In this document: positions 1 to 5,315 of the stretch, piece by piece
Layout: each line of letters begins with the position of its first letter
Numbering within the stretch: position 1 is the stretch's first letter
Assembly (NCBI GenBank): GCA_019242065.1
Contig: JAFAWJ010000322.1
Coordinates: 1-5,316 of the forward strand
Reading direction: 5' to 3'
Length of the DNA stretch: 5,316 nucleotides
From: Chloroflexota bacterium
Lineage (GTDB): Bacteria; Chloroflexota; UBA6077; CF-72
The notes under the pieces: model-generated
Databases searched by the model: none
What the model saw: only the letters and a program-made list of their open reading frames with translations
Told to the model about the DNA's origin: nothing
Program-made: the position numbers and the translations under genes

Positions 1-2
1 TG

Positions 3-515
3 TGGGACCTGGGCCCGCACGACGTCTCGATCCTGCTGTACTGGCTGGGCGAGGTGCCGATCCGCGTCAGCGCGCGCGGGCGGTCGTATCTGGGCGAGGC
101 GCTCGAGGACGTGGCGTTCGTGACGCTGGAGTTCCCGAGCGGCATCCTGGCCCAGGTGCAGATCAGCTGGCTGGCGCCATCCAAGCTGCGGCGCACGAGC
201 ATCGTCGGGCGCCAGAAGATGATCGTATACGACGACCTGGAGCCGGTCGAGAAAGTGAAAATCTACGACCGCGGGGTGGACCATCAGCCGGCCTCGTTTG
301 GCGAGTTCCAGCTGACGTATCGGTCGGGGGATATCCTGAGCCCGCGGCTGGATACCACCGAGCCGCTGTACCTGGAGTGCGAGCATTTTCTGGAGTGCAT
401 CCGCGCGGGGCGGACGCCAGATGCGAGCCCGCGCAGCGCGGTGGACGTGGTGCGGGTGATTCAGGCCGCCGAGCGCTCGCTCCACGCTGACGGTGCGCCT
501 GAGGCTATTGCTTAG
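3..515 (+). CDS. Gfo/Idh/MocA-family oxidoreductase, C-terminal part (5' end cut by window)
   Basis: The frame is open from the left edge (first full codon TGG at 3-5) to TAG at 513-515, giving 170 residues; the N-terminal NAD(P)-binding Rossmann domain lies outside the window. Residues 2-17 (DLGPHDVSILLYWLGE) match the family block in which a conserved His, here residue 6, lies near the active site, followed by the helix ending in WLG. A beta-sheet domain follows (VAFVTLEFPSGILAQVQISW). The end has the family's closing pattern: EPLYLECEHFLECIRAGRTP, then a helix with AVDVVRVIQAAERSL. Family members oxidise or epimerise sugars using NAD(P); versions like this are common in nucleotide-sugar pathways for surface polysaccharides. 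The substrate cannot be read from this fragment. A GTG at 54-56 opens a shorter reading of the same frame, but the conserved block upstream shows translation begins earlier. The stop codon abuts the inverted repeat that follows. Confidence 0.9.
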   Translation, partial: WDLGPHDVSILLYWLGEVPIRVSARGRSYLGEALEDVAFVTLEFPSGILAQVQISWLAPSKLRRTSIVGRQKMIVYDDLEPVEKVKIYDRGVDHQPASFGEFQLTYRSGDILSPRLDTTEPLYLECEHFLECIRAGRTPDASPRSAVDVVRVIQAAERSLHADGAPEAIA

Positions 516-522
516 GTTTGGT

Positions 523-595
523 GGGAGACCGCGCATGCGCGGTCTCCCCGAGGGGCGCATGCGCCCCTCGGCCCAGCGGTGCATGCACCGCTGGG
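523..595 (+). terminator. Three tandem perfect palindromes, candidate transcription end of the oxidoreductase gene
   Basis: Three perfect palindromes lie end to end. The first (523-548, 26 bp) has half-site GGGAGACCGCGCA; the second (548-571, 24 bp) has half-site CCGAGGGGCGCA and shares base 548 with the first; the third (572-595, 24 bp) has half-site CCCAGCGGTGCA. All three share the centre GCATGC although their outer arms differ. In RNA each would form a very stable GC-rich hairpin starting 8 bases after the stop codon, so blocking or ending transcription, or protecting the 3' end of the mRNA, is plausible. There is no T-run after any stem, so this is not a standard intrinsic terminator. 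The palindromes themselves are seen directly; the terminator role is inferred. Confidence 0.5.
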
Positions 596-612
596 TGCTA
601 ACGCAACGGTCA

Positions 613-628
613 GGGGCCCTGCGGCCCC
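613..628 (+). repeat. Fourth hairpin of left arm, GGGGCC stem
   Basis: A perfect 6-bp stem GGGGCC/GGCCCC closes a 4-base CTGC loop, 17 bases after the triple palindrome. The same hairpin is present in the right arm at 962-977. Two extra C bases follow the stem here and one in the other arm, the only length change within the well-conserved part of the repeat. Confidence 0.8.
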
Positions 629-673
629 CCGCCGCCGTTCGCTTCGCTCACTCCCGCGGCGACCCCCCGCGTA

Positions 674-810
674 CGTGCTAACCGCGTCTCGTCAGTTACT
701 CACTGTCTGCGACGCCTGTTGGCACCGGACTGGCGGGTGCACACCCTGCCATGCCGGCGAACCGCTGACATCCGTTCTTCGACGTGAGTCGGACCGACAC
801 GGTTAGCACG
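674..810. repeat. Nested inverted repeat CGTGCTAACCG ... CGGTTAGCACG
   Basis: An exact 11-bp inverted repeat is seen at 674-684 and 800-810, enclosing 115 bp. The left copy lies in the inner end of the left arm. The corresponding place in the right arm reads GCGTGCTGTCCG, so the nested pair is a feature of the left side only. The shorter word GTGCTAAC also occurs at 595-602 in the same arm. The pair may be the ends of a small non-autonomous element or the base of a long stem; an 11-bp match in a few hundred bases is more than expected by chance but is not strong alone. Confidence 0.5.
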
Positions 811-903
811 AATATTCTAGTTACTCCAGAATTCACTCTCGAACACGCCATTTACTCCTGAACACTTGTTTACTACCGTAGTGACAGTTGCGATGCCGCC
901 AAC
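687..903. other. 217-bp spacer between inverted-repeat arms, no gene seen
   Basis: I find no supported coding region, tRNA or rRNA here. The first half (to about 810) is moderately GC-rich and holds an interrupted hairpin (725-757) and a short stem GTCGG-A-CCGAC (789-799). The second half (811-885) is distinctly AT-richer than anything else in the window, with the small palindrome GAATATTC (810-817), ACTAC-C-GTAGT (872-882) and loosely repeated TTACTC-like words at 821, 832, 851 and 869. This could be an eroded intergenic region or the core of a mobile palindromic element. Confidence 0.6.
725..757. repeat. Imperfect hairpin within the spacer
   Basis: CCGG (725-728) pairs with CCGG (754-757). 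A symmetrical 3+3 internal loop follows (ACT/ATG), then GGC (732-734) with GCC (748-750), and GGGT (735-738) with ACCC (743-746), with T747 bulged and a GCAC loop. This gives eleven GC-rich pairs in 33 bases. It could be part of a small structured RNA or a DNA hairpin recognised by a transposase. No promoter or other RNA family feature was recognised. Confidence 0.45.
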
Positions 904-961
904 CGCGGACAGCACGCAACGCGGGGGGTCGCCGCGGGAGTGAGCGCAGCGAACGGCGGCG

Positions 962-977
962 GGGGCCGCAGGGCCCC
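962..977 (-). repeat. Fourth hairpin of right arm, GGGGCC stem
   Basis: GGGGCC (962-967) and GGCCCC (972-977) close a 4-base loop, the counterpart of 613-628. Its conservation in both arms suggests that it belongs to the repeat unit and is not a chance stem in GC-rich DNA. Confidence 0.8.
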
Positions 978-994
978 TGACCGTTGCGTCAGCA

Positions 995-1067
995 CCCAGC
1001 GGTGCATGCACCGCTGGGCCGAGGGGCGCATGCGCCCCTCGGGGAGACCGCGCATGCGCGGTCTCCC
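995..1067 (-). terminator. Three tandem perfect palindromes, candidate transcription end of the minus-strand operon
   Basis: Mirror set of the left-arm palindromes: 1042-1067 (26 bp), 1019-1042 (24 bp) and 995-1018 (24 bp), each centred on GCATGC. They follow the operon's last stop codon by 12 bases. As on the left, stable RNA hairpins are certain on paper, but a U-tract is missing after the stems. With the matching set on the other strand, this gives each of two convergent transcription units its own array and would keep read-through from entering the opposite gene. Role inferred. Confidence 0.5.
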
Positions 1068-1079
1068 ACCAAACAAAAC

Positions 1080-2453
1080 CTAACTCGCGGCGATGGAACT
1101 CAGGTCGTAGTAGCGGGCCACGCACTGGTTGAACCAATTGCCGCGATCACCTGAGATAAAGTTTTCGCCGAAGTTGGTGGGGAGGGGCGGGACGGTCAGA
1201 TCGGTCTGGCCGGCGGCGCGGCTGGCGCGGATTTGCTGGTCTTCGGCGTCGAAGAGGGCCGCGTACTGGGCGGCGGTGGACTGCTCGGGGAGGATCGTGA
1301 TCGCGGCGACCACTGGAACCAGGGACAGTCCCAGCAGCGCCACGCCTGCGACGCCCGGCGAGGCCGAGAGCACGGGCGACAGCACGCCGCGAAGCGCAAA
1401 GCCGGCAAACACGAGATAGCCGACCAGCAGCGCGCCCGGCACGATCAGCGAGCGGGCGGGCGGATTGCCGTTCTGCGCATAGAACGACGGAAAATACGCA
1501 AACGGCAGCATGATCAGCACGCACGCGGTGACAAGCAGGAACCAGCGGCCGCTGACGCGGGGCACGCCACTCGAGATCAGCGTGGGCACGCTCAGACACA
1601 ACAGAACCGTGAACGGAAAGAAGCGCACCAGCCGCACCACCTGGAAGTAGGCGGTGGCGATCGACGCCAGTAGCGTCAGCCGCAGGTCGGCCGGCGTGCC
1701 CATGACGCGCCCGGCGGTCGCGGGTGCGACGACAATGACCACCAGCGCCAGGACACCCCCCGCCAGAGCCGCCAGCAGGTGCACCCGCCGCGTCCCGAAC
1801 ACCAGCGCGAGCAGTAGGGCCACTGTCAGCGCCACGTTCTGCGGGATCAGGTACGTCTCCGATAACCCGCCCGCCAGGAACGCGATCAGGGCGCTGAGGC
1901 CCCAGGCCCACCAGCGCTGGATGCCGAGCCGCACCCAACCCAGGAGCAGGGTAGCCATGATCAGCGGCAGAAAGTACGTGAGCAAGCCAGTCTGCCAGTA
2001 GAAGGACTGCGGCAGGTCGGGAGCCGTCTGCAGCGTGGCGACCACGGCCAACTCTGCGAGGATGAGCCCGCGCACGACGGGTGTGCCGAACTGCACGAAC
2101 GTCCAGGTGAGCGCGCCGAGCCAGACCACGATGGCGGTGATCGGCAGCGCCGGCACGATGGCGGGTCCAATCAGTTCGGTCACGTTGACCAGGAACGTAA
2201 ACGTGAAGCGCGGCGAATAGTCGACATAATAGTGGACGTTGGCGTTGACGAAGCCGTCGGCGCGCAGGACGCCTGCCCAGCAGAAGTCGTCGGCCGTGTA
2301 GCGCGAGTAGCCGCCGATCAGCCCCCAGGCCATCAGTGGCAGCGCGAGCGCAACTCCAAAGGTCCGCTCGGCCCAGACCAGCAGTCGCGTCCTCGCAGGC
2401 TGGGCGCGGTCGAAACTGGACGCCTCGTGCGTGTTGGGCAGACTCGCCGTCAC
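1080..2453 (-). CDS. Polytopic membrane protein, DUF6056-like (probable glycan-related)
   Basis: This encodes 457 residues from GTG at 2453-2451 to TAG at 1082-1080. The frame is open to an earlier start at 2552, but those 33 codons lie inside the upstream gene and give an Arg-rich, unconserved-looking stretch, whereas the GTG overlaps the previous stop as GTGA. About ten hydrophobic segments are visible, the first near residues 31-50. Recognisable motifs are YTADDFCW after the first helix (acidic pair at residues 55-56), FYWQTGLLTYFLPL (about 151-163), GGLSETYLIPQN (about 195-206), and FYAQNGNPPARSLIVPG (about 324-340). A short hydrophilic tail (about 390-457) ends with WFNQCVARYYDL. An acidic pair after helix 1 and the YWxTG..TYFLP block are what I associate with DUF6056, membrane proteins resembling GT-C glycosyltransferases. 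No reaction is established. It is the last gene of the operon. Confidence 0.85.
   Translation of the reverse strand: MTASLPNTHEASSFDRAQPARTRLLVWAERTFGVALALPLMAWGLIGGYSRYTADDFCWAGVLRADGFVNANVHYYVDYSPRFTFTFLVNVTELIGPAIVPALPITAIVVWLGALTWTFVQFGTPVVRGLILAELAVVATLQTAPDLPQSFYWQTGLLTYFLPLIMATLLLGWVRLGIQRWWAWGLSALIAFLAGGLSETYLIPQNVALTVALLLALVFGTRRVHLLAALAGGVLALVVIVVAPATAGRVMGTPADLRLTLLASIATAYFQVVRLVRFFPFTVLLCLSVPTLISSGVPRVSGRWFLLVTACVLIMLPFAYFPSFYAQNGNPPARSLIVPGALLVGYLVFAGFALRGVLSPVLSASPGVAGVALLGLSLVPVVAAITILPEQSTAAQYAALFDAEDQQIRASRAAGQTDLTVPPLPTNFGENFISGDRGNWFNQCVARYYDLSSIAAS
2450..2453 (-). other. GTGA stop/start overlap, translational coupling
   Basis: The stop TGA of the solute-binding-like gene (2452-2450) and the GTG start of the DUF6056-like gene (2453-2451) share bases. 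No Shine-Dalgarno-like sequence is visible just upstream of the GTG, so ribosomes finishing the upstream gene probably restart here. Confidence 0.75.
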
Positions 2454-3301
2454 TGAGGCGTGGGTGCGAAGCCGCTGGCGGCCCAACGCGCACGCGTGGC
2501 GACGTATTGCTGACGTCCCCATTCGACGTCGAGGGGTGGCGCCGCCTGCCACAACTGGGCCAGCCCATTCGACGCCGCGTGCCAGCCGGAGAGCCCCAAC
2601 ACGCTCGCGGCGGCCTCGGATGTCAACCAGTCCAGTACGGAGCGGGCGCCGTCAGGATTGCGCGTGGTGGCGACCAGGCCGACCGCGTGTGGAATCGGCG
2701 CCAGGCCGCTGAGGGGCGCCGCGTCGGCCGACAGCGTCAGCGCGTGTGAGGCCGCGCCGGCCTGGACCAGCCCCAGCGCGCCCGCGTCGTCTTCGGCCAG
2801 CGCGAGTCCGGCCTGGGTGCGCGCCTGCCACCATGCCCAACCCTGTTCCACGCTGCCCTCGGCCTGACGCGCGCGGTCGAGACTAGCCAGTAGCAGGCTC
2901 ATGCCCACTTCAGAGCGCTCGGGGTCGGCCATGGCCAGTCGCGGCACGCCCGCCAGATCCTGCCAGTTTGCGACTGGCGAGGCGCCGACGACGCCAATGG
3001 CGGAGTGCTCGAGCGTGGTCCAACGCCAGTCCTGGTCGTGAATCAGGCCGTCGGCGAGCGTGGCTGGCTGATAGGGCTGGAGCAGACTGTCGATCGCCGC
3101 GGCGCGAGCGGCGAACGGGCCGAACCACCACACGATGTCGGGCGAGGGCGGCGCGCGGCGCGAGCTGAGGCGCTGGTACAGGCTGCCGGTGCCGAAGGCC
3201 TCGAGCTGCAGAGTTGCACCGGTTGGCTGACACGCCTGAGGCAGGACCGAGCGCGCCGAGTCGGCGCGCGCCGTGCTGCAATACACGAGGACGTCGCTCA
3301 C
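2450..3301 (-). CDS. Solute-binding-protein-like protein (ABC periplasmic type 2 fold), no signal peptide
   Basis: This encodes 283 residues from GTG at 3301-3299. The fold is recognised from family-style blocks in the right order: a first strand VLVYCS (4-9), FGTGSLYQRL (36-45), PPSPDIVWWF (51-60), the hinge-type stretch NWQDLAGVPRLAMADPERSE (102-121), and near the end RNPDGARSVLDWLTSEAAASVL (about 204-225), then a Trp-rich C-terminal helix. These resemble the iron/thiamine branch of extracellular solute-binding proteins. The protein begins almost at the first strand, so the usual signal peptide or lipoprotein box is missing; no ATG, GTG or TTG a short distance upstream in frame would add one. 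As written it would stay in the cytoplasm. No ABC permease or ATPase gene is in the window. It lies between two membrane-protein genes with 4-base overlaps on both sides. Ligand and role are unknown. Confidence 0.8.
   Translation of the reverse strand: MSDVLVYCSTARADSARSVLPQACQPTGATLQLEAFGTGSLYQRLSSRRAPPSPDIVWWFGPFAARAAAIDSLLQPYQPATLADGLIHDQDWRWTTLEHSAIGVVGASPVANWQDLAGVPRLAMADPERSEVGMSLLLASLDRARQAEGSVEQGWAWWQARTQAGLALAEDDAGALGLVQAGAASHALTLSADAAPLSGLAPIPHAVGLVATTRNPDGARSVLDWLTSEAAASVLGLSGWHAASNGLAQLWQAAPPLDVEWGRQQYVATRARWAASGFAPTPQ
3298..3301 (-). other. GTGA stop/start overlap, translational coupling
   Basis: TGA of the glycosyltransferase gene (3300-3298) overlaps the GTG start of the solute-binding-like gene (3301-3299). 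A weak GGGA (3314-3311 on the minus strand) lies 9 bases before the GTG. The identical arrangement at 2450-2453 supports both start choices. Confidence 0.75.
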
Positions 3302-4938
3302 GCCGACGAGTCCCAGACCGAGCGCTCCTGGCAGATCGGATTGTCGGGATCCGGTCGCGACTGGACCGCGGCCGTGGAGCTGGGCGGACCGTAGACGCGA
3401 TACGCGTCGCCGCCGGGTCGCGGAATGCGTGCCAGCAACGGGGCGCCCGCGGCTTCGAGCACCTGGGCGCCTGGTGTCTGTTCGCTGGCGAGGAGATACA
3501 CGGCGTTGGCGGCGTACGGGACGTCCCGACAATCCTCAAACGAACGGGACGGGATGCGATAACCCACCCCGAAGCGCAGCACCTCGCCAGCGTGTGGATC
3601 GTCGCCAATCAGTACCAGGCCACCCGGCGGCACGAGCGCGCGGGCAGCCTCGCCCGCGGCGCGCGTGGACCCGACCGGGATGCCGTAGCCGGCGCTCAGG
3701 TCATACTCGTCGAGCGCGTGCAGCACCACCAGCACACTTAGGGCCGAGGCGGCCGCACTGGCGACGATGGCGCCGCCAACTGCCAGGCGCCACAGCTGTG
3801 AGGAGGACCTGGCCGCCCAGCCGCCGAGCATGCCGACGCACATGGCCAGACCGACAAATTCGATGAACATGTAGTGGAAGATGACCGGTGCGCTGTGGTG
3901 CAGGTAGGCCACGATGGGCGCCAGGGTCCACGCGGCGATCAACCAGCCAGTGGCGCCGCGCGGCCACAGCACCACGCCGACGAGCAGTCCGACCGCCGCG
4001 AGGGCGGGTCCAAGCCCCGAGAGGCTGGTCCACCGCCCGAGCTGGTCGACAATGAAGGTGGCGGCGTGTCCGCCGAGGCCCGCGGCGCCGTAGGTGGTCG
4101 AGATCTGGATGGTCGAGGTCACGGTGTCGAGGTCCAACGAGGAGGTCCCCTGGGACAGGGACAACAGCCCGCCGATCTCGTGGAACCGCACTTCGGGATT
4201 GACCTCGAACATCAGAAACGGCAGCAGCGGCAGCGTGCCAACCGTGACCGCGCCGACCAGGTGGCGCACGCGCAGAACGTGCCGCGCGTAGAACATGGCC
4301 AGCGGGACAACCAGCACAAAGGCGACCGCCGTGTAGTGGATGCTCACCAGCAGGCCGAGCCAGCCGCAGGCGACCGCGAGCGCCCAGGGCCGGCGCTGAA
4401 CGCCAAGGCGCAGCAGCGCGTCGAGGCACAGCGCCATTGGCGCCTGCAGGTACACGGGCTGCCAGGCGCCGCGCTCGAGCACCACACACCAGAACATCGT
4501 GCCGTGGATGAGCGCCGCCGCCACGCCGCCCCAGACGCCTAGCCAGCGGCGGGCGACCCACCAGGTTGCCAGCAGGCCCGCAACGCCCGCGAACAGGCCG
4601 GTGGCGATCAGGGCGTACGGGTCGTCGGTGAACTGCAGGCCGACGGCGGCGAACCAGGGCCAGCCCTGGCCGGCTCTGAAGTCATAGGAGGAGACGGTGC
4701 CGGTCAGCGGCAGCCAGCCCTGGTACTTCCAGGCGGCGACGAGCGAGCCGACGTTGCTCTCGTCGAAGTTGGTCTGGGCGAGGTCGGGGCGCCACAGGCG
4801 CAGGGCGATGCCCAGGAGCAGGACGACGACGGTGGCGAGCTCGGCCAGGTGCTGGCGGGGGGCCACCACGAGGACGGGGCGCGGGGACAGCAGAGTTGAC
4901 TCGGTTGCGGAGGCTGCCACCGACGCGAAATCGTACAC
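3298..4938 (-). CDS. GT39/PMT-like polytopic glycosyltransferase (GT-C fold)
   Basis: This encodes 546 residues starting at GTG 4938-4936; an in-frame stop nine codons upstream rules out a longer start, while a GTG at codon 7 is an alternative. After a polar N-terminus the first membrane helix spans about 32-49 and is followed by RPDLAQTNFDESNVGSL, where Asp59-Glu60 sit in the FDE position typical of the first outer loop of GT-C enzymes and are likely catalytic. About ten more helices run to residue 412, with LERGAWQPVYLQAP (154-167), SIHYTAVAF (about 199-207) and FHYMFIEFVGLA (about 354-365). Residues about 413-546 form a hydrophilic domain, probably outside the membrane. Such enzymes transfer a sugar from a polyprenyl-phosphate donor to lipid, glycan or protein. 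Acceptor and sugar cannot be told. First gene of the three-gene operon; its promoter would have to lie in or beyond the divergent small gene. Confidence 0.88.
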   Translation of the reverse strand: MYDFASVAASATESTLLSPRPVLVVAPRQHLAELATVVVLLLGIALRLWRPDLAQTNFDESNVGSLVAAWKYQGWLPLTGTVSSYDFRAGQGWPWFAAVGLQFTDDPYALIATGLFAGVAGLLATWWVARRWLGVWGGVAAALIHGTMFWCVVLERGAWQPVYLQAPMALCLDALLRLGVQRRPWALAVACGWLGLLVSIHYTAVAFVLVVPLAMFYARHVLRVRHLVGAVTVGTLPLLPFLMFEVNPEVRFHEIGGLLSLSQGTSSLDLDTVTSTIQISTTYGAAGLGGHAATFIVDQLGRWTSLSGLGPALAAVGLLVGVVLWPRGATGWLIAAWTLAPIVAYLHHSAPVIFHYMFIEFVGLAMCVGMLGGWAARSSSQLWRLAVGGAIVASAAASALSVLVVLHALDEYDLSAGYGIPVGSTRAAGEAARALVPPGGLVLIGDDPHAGEVLRFGVGYRIPSRSFEDCRDVPYAANAVYLLASEQTPGAQVLEAAGAPLLARIPRPGGDAYRVYGPPSSTAAVQSRPDPDNPICQERSVWDSSA

Positions 4939-4949
4939 TCTCGACGCTC

Positions 4950-5171
4950 GTGAGCCGACAGATCATCTTGGTGACGTTGGGCGTGATCGGGGTGTGCCTG
5001 GCGCTCTTGGCCTCGGCGAGTGGCTGGCTCGGCGGCGTGGTGGTGTGCGGCGCCGATCGGGCGCCGGGGTGCGTGGCCTGGCCAGCGCCCGCGGCGTATC
5101 TGTTCTGGGCTGCCTTCCTGGTCGGCGTGGCGGCGCTGTCAGTCTGGCAGCTCCGCTACCTGGACCGCTGA
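4950..5171 (+). CDS. Small two-helix membrane protein, unknown function
   Basis: This encodes 73 residues from GTG at 4950-4952 to TGA at 5169-5171. Two hydrophobic segments (about 5-32 and 46-66) are joined by a short loop with Cys33 and Cys41 (CGADRAPGC), which could form a disulfide if the loop faces outward. It ends in a charged tail WQLRYLDR. Third positions are strongly G/C, which supports real coding; the opposite-strand frame here is Arg/Pro-rich and shadow-like. The start is uncertain. TTG at 4896 has a GGGGA 8 bases upstream and would add 18 Arg-rich residues, but it would overlap the start of the divergent glycosyltransferase by 43 bases; TTG at 4968 is also possible. I do not recognise a family. 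Confidence 0.65.
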   Translation: MSRQIILVTLGVIGVCLALLASASGWLGGVVVCGADRAPGCVAWPAPAAYLFWAAFLVGVAALSVWQLRYLDR

Positions 5172-5315
5172 GCCGCTTCGCGCACGCAGCGACACCCACA
5201 GCCACTCCAGACCCGCGGCGCCCAGGATCAGCAGTACGGGGTCGAGCATCATGCGGTGGCGCAGCAGGTTGCCAACATTGCCTTCGACCGCCGCCAGGAT
5301 CAGCCAGTTCGCTAC
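5139..5315 (-). CDS. C-terminal end of a probable polytopic membrane protein (5' end cut by window)
   Basis: A minus-strand frame is open from the right edge to TGA at 5141-5139, giving 58 residues. It begins VANWLILAAVEGNVGNLLRH, then RMMLDPVLLILGAAGLEWLW and a hydrophilic tail ending VAELPD. The EGNVGNLLRHR stretch followed by a last hydrophobic helix looks like the end of large membrane proteins I associate with polysaccharide-assembly and GT-C-type loci; this is recognition, not a family assignment. It runs in the same direction as the three-gene operon but is separated from it by the opposite-facing small gene. Its 3' end overlaps that gene by 33 bases (5139-5171), tail-to-tail. Confidence 0.6.
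   Translation of the reverse strand, partial: VANWLILAAVEGNVGNLLRHRMMLDPVLLILGAAGLEWLWVSLRARSGSAVQVAELPD

Larger units (their letters stand above)
516..686 (+). repeat. Left arm of 171-bp inverted repeat (REP/BIME-like)
   Basis: This arm pairs with 904-1074 read on the other strand. It begins immediately after the stop codon of the oxidoreductase gene. Over 516-671 I count only two substitutions (A600 versus G, T644 versus G) and one C-run indel (six C at 625-630 versus five) relative to the other arm. Inside 671-686 similarity weakens but the ends CGTGCT and CCGCG still match. In order it holds three contiguous perfect palindromes (523-548, 548-571, 572-595), a GGGGCC/GGCCCC hairpin with a CTGC loop (613-628), and a weaker CGCCG/CGGCG stem (633-637 with 657-661). 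No convincing gene lies here: the open frames across it are products of the palindromes and high GC. The tetranucleotide GTGG at 521-524, at the foot of the first palindrome, resembles the GTRG tag of known REP elements, but this is only a resemblance. Confidence 0.93.
904..1074 (-). repeat. Right arm of 171-bp inverted repeat (REP/BIME-like)
   Basis: Read on the minus strand, this is the partner of 516-686: GTTTGGTGGGAGACC, three palindromes, the GGGGCC hairpin, then the GTTCGCT...GCGGCGACC tract. It begins 5 bases after the stop codon of the DUF6056-like gene (TAG at 1082-1080), separated by GTTTT. The repeat therefore has the same orientation relative to each flanking gene: it sits at the 3' end with the palindromes nearest the stop. 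All three palindromes are base-for-base identical to those of the left arm; the differences between arms fall outside them. Confidence 0.93.

Noticed and set aside
2..490. Plus-strand 162-codon frame over the oxidoreductase gene.
   Set aside because: Arg/Gly-rich shadow; the other frame holds the Gfo/Idh/MocA motifs through to a natural stop.
523..595. Standard intrinsic terminator.
   Set aside because: The stems are strong but no T-run follows any of them on either strand, so a classical Rho-independent terminator is not supported; a non-classical end remains possible.
493..806. Short plus-strand open frames across the left repeat arm (62 and 75 codons).
   Set aside because: They lie on the palindromes, give Arg/Pro-rich low-complexity peptides and have no support as genes. 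A near-identical peptide from the other arm simply reflects the inverted repeat.
687..903. tRNA, riboswitch or CRISPR in the spacer.
   Set aside because: No cloverleaf, no conserved T-loop-like sequence and no regular repeat/spacer pattern were seen; the hairpins present match no RNA family I recognise.
817..1137. Minus-strand open frame running from the DUF6056-like gene's end through the right arm (106 codons).
   Set aside because: It overlaps the true gene end in another frame and the rest is repeat sequence; similarity to the left-arm frame is explained by the DNA repeat.
1147..2568. Long minus-strand frame of 473 codons parallel to the DUF6056-like gene.
   Set aside because: Its product is Arg/Ala/Gly/Pro-rich without membrane segments or motifs, typical of a shadow frame in GC-rich DNA.
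3302..3532. Upstream extension of the solute-binding-like frame, which includes a mildly hydrophobic GALGLGLVGVSDVLVY stretch that could pass for a signal sequence.
   Set aside because: There is no ATG, GTG or TTG close before that stretch; the upstream part is Arg-rich and lies in the glycosyltransferase gene in another frame, and the GTGA overlap gives a better start.
3701..4561. Minus-strand 286-codon frame inside the glycosyltransferase gene.
   Set aside because: Arg-rich shadow frame; the overlapping frame has clear helices and the FDE motif.
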